Positions 1 through 10,939 of a DNA stretch of 64,000 nt are shown in pieces. Positions within the stretch are counted from its first letter, which is position 1. Every line of letters starts with the position of its first letter. Location: positions 10,477,974-10,541,973 of the forward strand of contig CM030716.1 in NCBI GenBank assembly GCA_017979445.1, read 5' to 3'. The DNA comes from Akebia trifoliata. Its lineage: Eukaryota > Streptophyta > Magnoliopsida > Ranunculales > Lardizabalaceae. The notes beneath the pieces were generated by a model that saw nothing but the letters and a program-made list of their open reading frames with translations, was not told where the DNA came from and ran no database searches. The translations under genes and the position numbers were made by a program.

Positions 1-400
1 CCTAAAAAAAGTTTTTCTACCAAAAATCCCAGCATTTTTAGATAATTAAAAAAATTAGGATTTTTTTCCTACATGTTGAAGATGAGGGTATTCAGGTCAT
101 TTTACATAAATTTATCACAAAAAATCGAGTTCAAGGGTCATCCCATCAATTTGAATCTTAGAATTTTTTCAAACCGATTTGATACCGAATTCGAATCAGA
201 TATTAGCAAATATTCGATTACTTAATCGGATTCGAATATTGATATACAATATACTAAAAAAATATTGATATACAATATCCATCGGATTTCAGATTCGAAT
301 TCGAATATCAAATATTTTTTTCAAGATTCGAATTCGGATATAGTCATATCCGATTTGATTAGTATCCATTGACAGTCCTAGCGTGGTGTACTTACTACAT
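1..400. repeat. AT-rich repeat debris with recurring TTCGAAT motifs
   Basis: Short words such as ATTCGAAT, GGATTCGAATAT and GATATACAATAT recur in both orientations between about 130 and 380, giving many small palindromes. No reading frame is supported. This looks like decayed transposable-element sequence, but no family can be named. Confidence 0.4.
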
Positions 401-439
401 TGACGTAAGCATGTGAAGTCATTGTGCCTTCTCGTTTCC

Positions 440-1625
440 CATGCATTAAATGCCATTATTAGCTTTCATTAATGTATTGGCGGTGGCACAATCTCCTCCA
501 CTCATCTCAATCCTAAGAGGATTTTACTTTCTATAAATATACTCTCTTCGTTATTTTTTTCTTTCTACTTTGCCTTAGTTTTCTCTCTTTTGTGTCTTCT
601 TCCTCCTTCGTTCGTCTTCCTAATCTTGACTATCTAAAAATCGACATCAACCAACAGATGAGATCTTTCCGATTGTTTTTCCTCTCAAGGTGAGCTAAAG
701 CTTCTCAAAGGTGACTCTTTCGTCCACTCTTCCCTTCCATTGCTCTCTTTTTCCTTTTTTGTTAAGGTAAACAAAATCTCATCCTCTTCCCTTTGTCTTA
801 AATGGGTAAGAGTAGACCATACAACCCTAGGTATCCCACTCTTGAGGAGATCAGGGTGAAATATGGAGTTCATTGTGGAGCCTCCATTTTCACAAGATTT
901 AGAGGATGGCACCAAAGTTGTGTTATGGGGCCAGTTCAAGACTTTTCGCTTGAATCCCCTTAAAAAGGGAGGTCCCCAAACTTCTATCTTCATGCTCCTG
1001 GTCAGATGAGTGGGAATTTCTTCTAACTCACTGAGCATATGAGCACTCCCCTTGATGAAGGTCATAAACTTGGGCCTCTTGACATCCAAGCCCAATTCTT
1101 TTTAAAGAGGTGCTCGAAAGGTCTGGGCTCCTTTTTATTGCCCAAAAGGAGACGAAATGATTCCTTGTTCAATCTCCTTCATTCGGACGAGGATTGGTTT
1201 CTTTTCCCAATCTTATGCTCGAGAAAGTGGGAGTTGGGGATGGACAAAAGGTAGGACCAGACCTGAAATTCCCAAACTTCGATCGTTCCAGTAAGTTTCT
1301 TTTTTTCATCTAAGTTTCGTTTTGTCACCTTATTGCTTTTGACAAGCCAGGCTTTCCTATGCCTTTCGTACTAGTAGCTGGTAGAAAAAATTTTCATAAT
1401 CACCTACCTTCTTTCCCACAAGGAAGTGTGCTTGCTAAAGTTTTAGTCGAAGAACCCAAGACCGGGTGTCACCGCTCCAAGAGAGTTGTCTAGGTGTCAG
1501 ATTCGGAGAGCTCTTCCAGCGCCCGTTCTTCTTCTACTCCGAAAGCTTCTCCGATGTGTGGCGGGTTCTGCCAACTAAGGGACATGCCTAAAGACCCATT
1601 AGATGATAAAGGGGCTTCTGAAGAC
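440..1625 (+). mobile_element. 5' remnant of an LTR-type (probably non-autonomous gypsy-like) retroelement
   Basis: A TATA-like TCTATAAATA box near 531-540 is followed by a pyrimidine-rich leader, as in plant LTRs. From about 802 a broken reading frame starts MGKSRPYNPRYPTLEEIR. It resumes at 1,039-1,251 after in-frame stops and contains LLHSDEDWFLFP. The style recalls the plant 'putative gypsy-type transposon' domain, but the match is from memory and weak. The frame is decayed and stops before a TIR-like GGGGTTGTTTGATTCAGC at about 1,629, where a second element appears to have inserted. Matching-style sequence resumes at about 5,415. Confidence 0.4.
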
Positions 1626-3019
1626 TAAGGGGTTGTTTGATTCAGCTTTCCAAACGCACTTGAGGTGCATTTGCAATTTTAAAATGAGGTTTTATGGCAA
1701 GATTGATGTAGTCCAGTTTGATAAGGTTGTCAACTTTTGCGGCCAAATTTTGCGACTAGAAATAGCTAGAGTAACCATCTGAAAAAAACTATCACTATGA
1801 AAAACTTGTTTGATAAACACCTATAAAAATATTGTGTTGTTTACTATAATCTAATGATTACTATTTGATACAGCTATTGGATTCTAATAAAATGATTAGA
1901 ATGCCCTTAATGTTTAATAATGCATTGAAATAAACAGAACAACCTCGATAATAGTACAATTATACTAAAATATATAAATTTAATAATATTAAATTTTTAA
2001 AAAAAAAAAATTAATGTTAATACATTTATTATTTTGATTGAAATTCAACAAGTTTTAACAAAATTTCGGTAACATCTACCTTAAAAAACTTACCTAAATT
2101 TTCTTTTAGCTGATAAAACAGTATCTACATAATTCCAACAAATAATATTTCAACCCATGAGCATACATAACATCATCCAAATGACATCACAAAATAGATA
2201 TCCACTTGTCTAATTCACAAGTGTCAACAAACCATATGTCCATCCATCATACACACAACCATATAAAAGTAGTATATCCAAAATACAGTACATAGTATCA
2301 CCTAAATAACATTGCAATCATAAGAAATGATAAGAGAAGTAAGATGATCACAGTCATAAAAGCTATTCAAACCACTAATGCATAGATAATGTACTTGCTT
2401 TCTTTTTTTTCTTTAAGCATTTTTTTACTAGTGCATAATCAAAATCAACACTATCAACTTCATCTACCCAAAAAAAGACCTACATGTCGTTGTAATGCAA
2501 ATAATGGATGTATGTTACCATAGAATAAACAAATATAACATTCTTTTATTAAATGATACATATAGGAATACTTGTCAAGTTGGACATCTATAAAACATAC
2601 GCCCATTGTTTTCTTTGGTTGTAGTTGGCACCAACATCATTACTCGATTACATGAACAAAGTGGAGTCGTATAATGTGCCATCAATATCAACATTACTAA
2701 TCAATACCAAAGAATTGAAAATAAATCGCAAATATATAATTCAACAATAGAAGTCATGAAAAAATACAACATTAAAAAAATAAATAGTGTAGCACATGTC
2801 AAGAAATCCAATAATAACTCTAATCAACCAAATAATGTCAATTACATATCAATGATTACCACTATACATGACATCGGCTATTGCATCCCTTTGTCTTTTG
2901 ATTCTATGTTAATTATGATGACCTACTGATGAGGGAGTAGAATGCTCTCGACTAGTATTAGTCCACGAGTCACTCCTCAAAAAGGAAAAAAATTTAATCT
3001 GCAATGACTTGTTTTCTGA

Positions 3020-3605
3020 TAAAATTATGCAACATCATACAAACAACAACAATATTTCATTATTTGTCCAATTTATATGAAAGCCTTAACTTCAATATCA
3101 ATCATTTTACCTTCAAAACACCGAAAATTCACTCAATAAAGTGAAAAATTCATATGGTTAAATAGTTCTTTTTGGTCACTTGCTTGTGAACTCCTTTATT
3201 CTTTTAGATAATATCGAACACCTCGATAAGGTACGAGATAACTATCCATGAGTGAACCCAACATCTACCAGATCATATTTACCTATTATATAAAAATTAC
3301 TAAGAATATATTTATATAATTAAATAATAAATAAGCATATACAAGTAGGAATCTTCATATACAGACCTAGTATATGTGTAAAAAATTTGAAGTGAAACTA
3401 TTGTGCATCAAAAAACACACATGAATCATTTGTTGATCATTCCCAACTAACCACCACATAAGTGAACAACATGTTAAATGAACATGTGGTCATAACGTTT
3501 TGTGTTAGACCATTGTCTCATCGATATCGCATTTGTTCTTCTATTGGGACAAAAGCACTAATGTGTGTGTTGTCAATCGCTCTAATACAATCCTACATAT
3601 ATTTC
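3020..3605 (-). pseudogene. PIF/Harbinger transposase fragment, left inverted copy
   Basis: Read on the minus strand, the sequence carries the same block as the right copy: a DCIRAI-like start near 3,590, an RYR-like motif, and a region equivalent to KYxLVDVGxxHG at about 3,290-3,240. It then matches the right copy through the LKAK-like end near 3,060. Stops and frameshifts are frequent, so it cannot encode enzyme. It points away from the right copy (4,495-5,085), so the two diverge from a shared spacer. Confidence 0.65.
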
Positions 3606-4494
3606 ACTATATTAGTTTATAAACATTAATGAAAACAAGCATTTATAAAGTATATGTATAAGAAAATACCTTAAAATATGGTCAAAAATGTTGATTGTTA
3701 CAAATGTGTGATGGACCTCATTGAGGTTAGGAGATATAATTAAGAACATTGATAAGTTCAAAATAGCCAACAAAACTAAGTTGAAATACTTGTCAATTGT
3801 TTCAAGTGAATGATCAAATCAATTTGCAACTAGTATGTGCCCCTAGTTGTGTCATAGTGCCAAAAGCAACATCGCTACTTATTCTTGAATTGTAATATGC
3901 CATTGTATCTTTAGTGAATCTCATTTTTCCAAAGTGGTACACAGATTAATGAAAATATGTCTTTCCATTCTACATAATTGGTGATACATCACAGGATTAC
4001 ATCCCGCACAAAGTCAGCCCCTATGTACTAACAATTATTATGCGGCCTCGTACAACCCGCATAAAGTCAACCCCCATGCACATGTCTGGATTAATCTATG
4101 TACAAATACAATACACAAGTTCATACTAACCTAAAAAATACATCCATTGTTAATCCAGGCTCTAATTAGATAGCCCCTCTTGGACGAAATTTCAACATAT
4201 TAATTTGGGGAAAAAAAAAACCAATGCAAGCTTTAATTAGTAATGATGTTCCTTTTGACAGTAGGATACAAACTAGTTGCAAATCAATTTGATCATTCAC
4301 TTCAAACAAACAGCAAATATTTCAACTTAATTTGTTGGTTGTTGTGAACTTATCAATGTCCTTAATTGTATCTCTAACATCAATGAAGTCTCATCGCACA
4401 TTTGTATCAATCGATGTTTTTTTTTCCTATTTGAAAGTATTTTTTAATGCATATATTTTACAGATGCTTGTTTTCATTAATGTAGTGAAATATA

Positions 4495-5085
4495 TATAAG
4501 ATTGTATTGGAGTGATTGAAGGGACACATATTAGTGTTTTTGTCCCGATAGAAGAATAAGTGCGATATAGAAAATACAAGGGCCTAACATAAAACATTAT
4601 GGCCACATGTTCATTTGAAATGTTCACTCATGTGATGGTTTGTTGGAAAAGACTAGTAAACGATTCACATGTGTTCCTCAATACACTCAATAGTCCCAAT
4701 TTAAATTCTTCAAATCCTCCATCAGGTCTGTATATGAAGATTCTCACTTGTATATTTACATTTATTATTTAAATATGAAAATAAATTCTTATTAATTGTA
4801 TTTAATAGGTAAATATTATTTGGTTGATGTTGGGTACCCACTCATAGATTATTATCTCGCACCTTATCGAGATGTCTGATATCATCTACAAGCATATAAG
4901 AGGTCACGAGCAAATAGTCGAAAAGAACTGTTCAACCATCCGCATTCTTCACTCCAAAACATGATCAAACAAAATTTCGATGTCTTGAAGGCAAAATGAC
5001 CAATATTGAAGTTAATGTTTACATATAAATTGGACAAACAACGAAATATTGTTGTTTGTATGGCATTATACAATTTTATAAGAAA
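4495..5085 (+). pseudogene. PIF/Harbinger transposase fragment, right copy
   Basis: The plus strand encodes DCIGVIEGTHISVFVPIEE, then RYRKYKGLT, an NIMATCSFEM block, GKYYLVDVGYPLIDYYLAPYR and finally KELFNHPHSSLQN with NFDVLKAK. These are successive conserved blocks of the DDE_Tnp_4 nuclease of PIF/Harbinger transposases: D-G-T-H and D-x-G-Y bring the first two catalytic aspartates. Several stops interrupt the frame (for example after PIEE and PYRDV), so this is a pseudogene. A likely intron just upstream ends near 4,462. Confidence 0.75.
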
Positions 5086-5264
5086 ATAAACCATTGCAGA
5101 TGAAGAATTTGCCATTTCTAAGGAGGAACAACCCGTGGAAGAAAATACTTATACTAGTCGGGACTTGGGAATATCCTGCTCCACCATCAATAAGTCGTTA
5201 CAACCAACACAGTATCAAAAGACAGAGGGATGCTAATAACCGATGTCATCAATAGTGGCAATCA

Positions 5265-5345
5265 TTGACATGTAGTTGATACTTATAAAAAAAATTGACA
5301 TGTAGTTGATACTTATAAAAAAAATTGACATGTAGTTGACACTAC
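5265..5345 (+). repeat. 30-bp tandem repeat, about 2.7 copies
   Basis: The word TTGACATGTAGTTGATACTT recurs at 5,265, 5,295 and 5,325 with A-rich linkers, an exact 30-bp period. The matching place in the left inverted arm (near 2,850) has a single copy, so this expansion came after the inverted duplication. Confidence 0.85.
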
Positions 5346-5414
5346 TTCGTTGATTAGATTAATTACTTTGCATTGTATGTGCTTTTAGATTTTTTTTGAC
5401 ATGTGTTATACTAT

Positions 5415-6360
5415 TTCCTACACCAAAGGTCCGATCCAGACCTGATGGCTCTGATCCAATCTTATCGGCCAAGAAGGGAAAACACACAATTGCTCCCCAA
5501 CAAGCAAAAAAATCCCCTACTCCCCCCAAATATCCAAGTTCCTCAAACTGGGGGGCAGTCTGACAACTCTAGAATCGAAAACTTCCCCCTGACCATCCTT
5601 GGAGCAACTGTCCAAAGCTCCTAGGTCGACACATATCTGAAAAGAATTTTGCCCTTAATGGCAGCCATGTGGCGAAGGCTATTATGGAAGTTATCAGGCT
5701 TCCGAGGGACCAAACTCTAATTGCTCGAAACTTTGAGACCAACCCCTCTTCCATCTATTATGACGCCTTCAAGGGCCTCGTCGTGGTAAGTTCTCATTCC
5801 GAGTTGTTTCACTTTTACTATTTGTTCCCATATTTCTTTTGTATAATGCTCGAGCTCTAATCCTACTATTTAGTTTTTTAGGTCCAACATATCATGGTCA
5901 CTATTGCTTCCAGTCAAAACGAGTCAACCAGCCAAAGGGAGTCTGCTATCAAGATGGCTAAGGAGGCCATGTCCCTAGGGGATGTTGTTGAGGTCGAGAA
6001 ACAAGACTTCAAGAAGAGATGAACGAGGCCAAATCTCGACTCGGAGAATCAGAGCTTCGCTATGCTACCAACAGTAAGGAGGTGGCCTCACTTAAGACCA
6101 AATTGGAATAGGCTAAAATAGCCAAAGAGAAAGAACTGGAAGAGAAGCAAAGAATGAGAAATTGAAAGCTTTTTTCCCAGCCAAGGCAACCGTTCCTTCC
6201 GAGGTAACCCCTCTTCCTCATCCTACTGAGCTAACTTTGACTTCTCCACATGCTTCTATTGCCGACAAAGACCCTGTTGTTGCCTTGCCCCTACTAATGA
6301 CCTCCCACCTACTGACGCCATATGAATAGCCTATTCCAGTCGATGACCCTAAGCTCCAAA
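5415..6360 (+). pseudogene. Retroelement gag-like remnant with coiled-coil coding
   Basis: Broken frames read SDPDLMALIQSYRPRRENTQ near 5,430, METNPSS-like sequence around 5,740 and a heptad-rich, charged stretch near 5,950-6,170 (AKEAMSLGDVVEVEKQ, KTKLE, KEKELEEKQR) predicted to form a coiled coil. Base composition is GC-richer than the flanking Harbinger DNA and similar to 800-1,600. This suggests that it is the downstream part of the element split by the Harbinger insertion. The identity as a gag-like or plant transposon protein is inferred. Stops and shifts rule out a working protein. Confidence 0.4.
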
Positions 6361-6644
6361 ACACTTACCATTTTTCTTCTTTTGCACTCATCGAAAAAAA
6401 TCTCTTTTTCTATCTTTTTTGTACTTTTATTTCTTTTCGATGAAAAGCATATTCTACTTAAGCGACTTCAACTTTATTACCATCTGATCTGTGATTGACA
6501 TAACAACTATCCTCTACAATATTTGGTCACCACCTAAACCGAGAGTCACTCTAAAAAATGATGATTATTCTTGCTACTTTATTCAATAGGACTTTGCTTT
6601 TGAGCCGTGCAAAGCTTTTGTCCATCCTCTAAAATTCCGACCTC

Positions 6645-7075
6645 AGGCTTCCAAACAAGCCATATATCCTCCCAGCCTAAAGAACGGGCTTAGCTCACTT
6701 TAGAGTTGAGGCCTCAAAGATTTCAAACTCCTTGTAATTGGATCAGGCTTCCAAACAAGCCTCATATCCTCCTAGCCTAGAGGTCGGGCTTGGCTCACTT
6801 AATAGTTGAGGCCATAAAGATTTGATCTCCTTGTAGTTGTATCAGGCTTCCAAATAAGCCACATATCCTCCCCTCCTAGACTTCGAACTCAGCTCACTTA
6901 AGAGCTGAAGCCCTAAAGACTCCAACATCTTATTAGTTGGATTAGGCTTCCAAAAAAACCACATGTCCTCCCAACCTAGAGGTTAGGCTCAGCTCATTTA
7001 AGAGCTAGGACCTTAAAGATCATGACCTCCTTGTAGTTGGATTAGGCTTCCAAACAAGAACCATATCATTCCACA
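6645..7075 (+). repeat. 100-bp tandem repeat, about 4.3 copies
   Basis: AGGCTTCCAAA recurs at about 6,645, 6,745, 6,844, 6,944 and 7,044, each followed by a CATATCCTCC-like block, GGCTCAGCTCACTTAAGAGC and CTCCTTGTAGTTGGAT. Copies differ by 10-25 percent by eye. Such arrays are common between the coding part and the 3' LTR of plant gypsy-like elements. Just after it, at about 7,078-7,090, lies an ACGGCGCCACGAT word of the kind often found near a 3' LTR edge. Confidence 0.8.
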
Positions 7076-7089
7076 AACGGCGCCACGAT

Positions 7090-8148
7090 CATGGAGGTAA
7101 AAAATCAAAACTATACCACATACCACCAAGCGATTGGATTCTAACCCTCTAAATCCCAGAATCCTATTAAGTGACTACGACATGTTGTACATATATACTC
7201 GAAAATCTAATATTTACATCATGATTATAGATAGGAATGTTGGAATGCATCTACTACAATAAATTAGATCAAATCCCGAAATCTGGGACATGAAGTATTC
7301 CTTAAATTTGTTCCTACCACACGCAATTGATAGAGACAAATCAAGGAAGAAAATTAAATCAAAATAGAAAATTGTTAGATTATATAAGACCAAATCTAAA
7401 AGGGGATCTATCCAAGATCTCCCCTATTCTTTAAAAATATGGGCATTCTACACAGAAAAAGATATGCAACATTTTATTCCCTTACTTTGCCAATTTCAAT
7501 ACTCAGAATAACATGAGGGTCAAAGTGGTTGTGGAGCTAGGGCTTTTAATCCAAGAAAAAAAGATTCATCAATTGCAAATTTCGAAGAAGATTAAGAGCG
7601 GATTTTTGCATCCAAAGTTATCAAGCTCAAACATTGAATTTGTGCTTTGAACTGATAAACAAAACAACCTAAAAGAAAAATATATCTTCAGTTTGGAAAT
7701 TGGTCACTGACTCCTTGATACAGATAGCATATCACCAAGCCAAAAATTCTACCTCCTTTTACCCAAGTTGACTTATGGCGACAAGAGAAATTCATATTTT
7801 CACAAAAAGATGACTATTTCACATTAAAGTTCCATTCAATAACCCATCTCCGTCCAATACTTACAAATGGACATTATGGTTACAGATTTAGGTGTCCCAA
7901 ATATAATTTATCTAAAGCACCATTTTCGCACCCAAAAAACATGGTTTTGTGTAAAAATGAAATTCACAAACAATCCATAGGATTAAAGCTAATGAAAGCA
8001 AGTCATCATGATCCTATAATCATACAGATTGTGAGAACTATAATAAGCTCTATAAAGAACAAGTTATTACACTAAACTACAACTAGAACTAGAATAAAAA
8101 ACTACAACTAGAAACAAAATTCTTGTAAAACAAAGCTCCGATACTCAC
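7090..8148. other. Non-coding DNA downstream of YIP4 exon 1 (probable intron with LTR debris)
   Basis: No second YIP4 exon could be found here on the minus strand; no stretch encodes the expected hydrophobic Yip1 segments. The first 300 bases may be LTR sequence of the element on the left. On the minus strand the region lies directly downstream of a good splice donor at 8,148, so most of it is probably intron. Confidence 0.45.
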
Positions 8149-8661
8149 CTTCTTTACCGACGCCGACCAGGACAAAGTCAGACCAAGAAACACGATGAAG
8201 AAAAACGGCCCCCAAAGATCCCAATCCCTCATAGCCTTCCCCGGGTCTTCGCGATATGGATTCGGGAACACCACAAGTTTCAAATTGCTGACGATCCTAG
8301 ACAAATCTCTCTTCACAGTATCCCACACCGGCTCAGTCAAAGTGTTAACAGGCGAGCCAAACCCACTTGATGCAATATTTCCATTGGAATTCGAATTAGG
8401 ATTCGGAGGAGGCAAAGCCGGCTGAACGGGCACACTAGCGGCAACAACAGGAGTGGTTTTCTGATAAGTGGGAGGGATATTGGATGCAATAAATGGAGAT
8501 GAAGAAACGGGGATTGAGGCTCTGGGAGGGCTTGGAGGTCTGGCAGGCAACACTGTTGAAGGAGCCGATTGAACGCTAGCATTGATAAGGTTTTCGATCT
8601 CATCGATATCTGATTGGGAAGAAGGATGAAGGGGAACAGTATCGTTGTGCAAGTGCGACAT
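8149..8661 (-). CDS. YIP4: YIP4-type Yip1-family protein, exon 1 only
   Basis: The exon encodes residues 1-171 of a Yip1-domain protein of the plant YIP4a/YIP4b (YIPF6-like) group. In Arabidopsis these act at the trans-Golgi network with ECHIDNA in secretion of wall polysaccharides. The start is [15 protein letters not shown]; an upstream in-frame ATG at 8,694 adds only 11 unconserved residues. Residues 14-29 are acidic ([16 protein letters not shown]), 38-110 are proline- and serine-rich and probably disordered, and 111-171 hold the conserved [29 protein letters not shown] and [10 protein letters not shown], ending in the first membrane segment. The exon ends in AAG at 8,149 with a GTGAGT donor, phase 0. 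The remaining membrane segments lie outside the window or are lost. Confidence 0.85.
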
Positions 8662-9060
8662 CTTCACCAAGATAATCTTCAAAAACGAGATCAAAAGTGC
8701 AGATCAGGTGAAATAGGTAGAGAATAAAGGTTTAGATCGAATAAATGAGGGATCGGGGTGTAAGAAAGTATGGATCTTGGATGAATTGGGGAGAAATTCT
8801 TCCAAATTGACACAGAAAAAAACCTAATTAAGAATTCAAGAACGACCTAACATGCAGAGAATTACACGAAATCTAACGAAGAGAAAGAGAGAAAGAAACC
8901 CTAGATTTTACCACGAAGGGGAGGTGCTGGACTCGTAGATTTGCCCGCTTCGATGGAGACGCAGTTTGAAAAAGGCCATGGAAGCTCGCTTTCTTTGACT
9001 TCTAAAATTTCTTTCCTTCATTTTCACGCTCGTGAAGCTATGTAAGTTGGTTTGTCGGTT
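8662..9060 (-). promoter_or_regulatory. 5' leader and promoter region of the YIP4 gene
   Basis: Purine- and pyrimidine-rich leader sequence lies between the YIP4 start and a TIR element beginning at about 9,113. It contains an AAACCCTAG word at 8,896-8,904. No clear TATA box was picked out. The upstream promoter is interrupted within 450 bp of the start codon by the transposable element. Confidence 0.4.
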
Positions 9061-9112
9061 CGAATTCGGGTTCGTGGTTCGCCACAATAGCTTGAACGCG
9101 ACTGGTGGAATA

Positions 9113-10197
9113 GGTGTTGTTTGTTAAATTGAAAAAAATAAGTGTTGAATTAAGTGCTAAAACTTATTAGCGCTGAATTTAAGTGTTGAAAAAATTATTT
9201 ATTTAGATGTTGAATCATATTTATTACATATTGCTGAAACTGATAAATTGTCTTTGTTACCCTTACAATCATATTATATATTGTTTGCATATTTTAAATG
9301 CTTATTTATTATCAAACATAATAAAATATATTATTTCTTATAAAATTAAAATATAATTTATTTTTAAATAATAAATAATACTTAAATCTTCAATTTATAA
9401 ATAATAATTTCTATTTATAAAAGCCTACAAATTTCAAATTAAAAATAATAATGTCATACAAGTCACCAAAATTTGAAATCAACTTTAAAAGAACTTAATT
9501 TGGATGAATAATTTTCGATGAAAATGAAGGATGTGCAATTATAAAAGCACATTATGAATTAATAAGGGCAACCCACACTATAGCCATTTTTTGTTTTGTT
9601 TTATATGGGTTAAAGTTTTTGGAATGAGCAAATTTTTATTGAGGATAGTCTATATGGTCTAGAGATCATCCTCACCAAAAATCAGTCTATTTTGAAACTT
9701 CTAACTCGTCAAAAATAGTTTTCAAAAAAAAAAAAAAAAGGGACAATTTACAGTTCTTGAACTTATTTTGATAGGGTTAGAAGTTTCAAGATGTGCTAAT
9801 TTTTTGTGAGGATGATCTCCTCATTGTAGAAATCATCCTCATCAAAAATCAACTCATTCCAAAACTTTTAACCCATATAAAACAAAATAATTTAGTTATG
9901 GTGTGGGTTTATTAATTTGTGGGGTGTTTATATACTTATCCATGGGATATAAGAGGTAATATCCTTTTAAGAATAAGGGCATACTTGTCCATGCTCAAAA
10001 AAGGGCATATTTGTCCATGTTGAAAAAAGCGCTTTAGTACTTTTTTTCAGCATCAAAATAGTGCTAATTTTTTTTCACTTATTTTCAATAATAAGCACTG
10101 AAAATATAGAGTAAACAAACGTGCTATTTTGACAAAAGTGCTGAATTTAATTTTTTTCAGCAATAAACGCTGAAAAATAGCACAAACAAACACCGCC
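9113..10197. mobile_element. Non-autonomous TIR DNA transposon (1.1 kb)
   Basis: The left end reads TAGGTGTTGTTTGTTAAATT. The right end, reverse-complemented, reads TAGGCGGTGTTTGTTTGTGC. Both are followed inward by related AAGTGCTGAATTTAA words, giving terminal inverted repeats of a few tens of bases and a TA on each side. There is no coding capacity. The TIR style fits hAT or PIF/Harbinger-derived elements; the superfamily is not settled. A smaller palindromic MITE is nested inside at 9,570-9,909. Confidence 0.6.
9570..9909. mobile_element. Palindromic MITE, copy 1 (two hairpins)
   Basis: Ends are AACCCACACTATAGCC and, on the other strand, AACCCACACCATAACT. Inside are two successive roughly 100-bp palindromes built on GGGTTAGAAGTTT, GAGGATGATCTCC and CATCCTCACCAAAAATCA. 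The same hairpin core occurs at 17,965-18,330 and 47,656-47,845. It is nested in the larger TIR element. An A-run at about 9,723-9,738 separates the hairpins. Confidence 0.75.
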
Positions 10198-10939
10198 TAA
10201 GTAAAAATAATGCGGATACGGATTGGGGAAGGTATTAAACACCGAACCTATCAAGTAAGAAGTTGGTCTTTATTGCGATCCAAATTATCTTACAGTCGAT
10301 ACGAGAAGATTGAATGATCAAACTATGATGTAGATTGTTTTAAAGTAAATTAGGAGGAAGTGAAGTGAAGCTAAAGGTTTATGAAACTTTCTAAAATCCA
10401 AACATCATCATTATTTTATGTAAAGTCAGCTAATCAAATACAAGGGTTTCAATCTTCAAAAAAAAAAATTATTGCCGAATTATATCATATATTTTTCACT
10501 TAACATGAAAAAACCTTCCAAGAAGTTGTGTGTTAAAAAAATACTTTTTGAAGGAGCCTTGATCCCAAAATTGATGACCTAACATAAAATAGGAAAATTT
10601 AAAAAAAAATCACTAGGAAGATTTAAAAGAATGTGGATTGAGGTAGTGAGAGGAGTCATGACTACACTTGCAATGACAATAGACTACTTTAAGACTGAAT
10701 TTTATGGATTATGTGCTAAATTGATTCAATTGATCCCTATTTTTATTTTATTTTTTTGGCTAAGGCTCCAATGAGCAAGATAACTAATTTTTTAAATGTA
10801 GACTGCCATCTTTAGTCTTTTACCCAGCAGTAGGTGTCAAGTACTCCTGTGTTCAATTATTTGGCAATTTTAGATTCTTCAAGTGTAATGTGAAGTAAAA
10901 GTGCCGATGAAGTAATTATTATTTTTTTCGTTATCTGCA

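Larger units (their letters stand above)
1627..5415. mobile_element. PIF/Harbinger element with an inverted duplication
   Basis: The left edge carries a TIR-like GGGGTTGTTTGATTCAGC preceded by TAA, which fits the TWA target preference of PIF/Harbinger. The core is a long imperfect inverted repeat: a left arm of about 2,776-3,900 and a right arm of about 4,240-5,415, around a spacer of roughly 340 bp. Both arms encode decayed DDE_Tnp_4-type transposase, on opposite strands. No clear right TIR is seen and the outer part of the left side (1,627-2,776) has no partner on the right. The right side is therefore probably truncated. No Myb-like ORF1 was found. Confidence 0.6.

Noticed and set aside
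685..1095. 136-codon minus-strand open frame
   Set aside because: No recognisable domain, and it overlaps the more retroelement-like plus-strand frames; probably chance.
8195..8425. Plus-strand frame opposite YIP4 exon 1
   Set aside because: It is a shadow of the conserved minus-strand exon.
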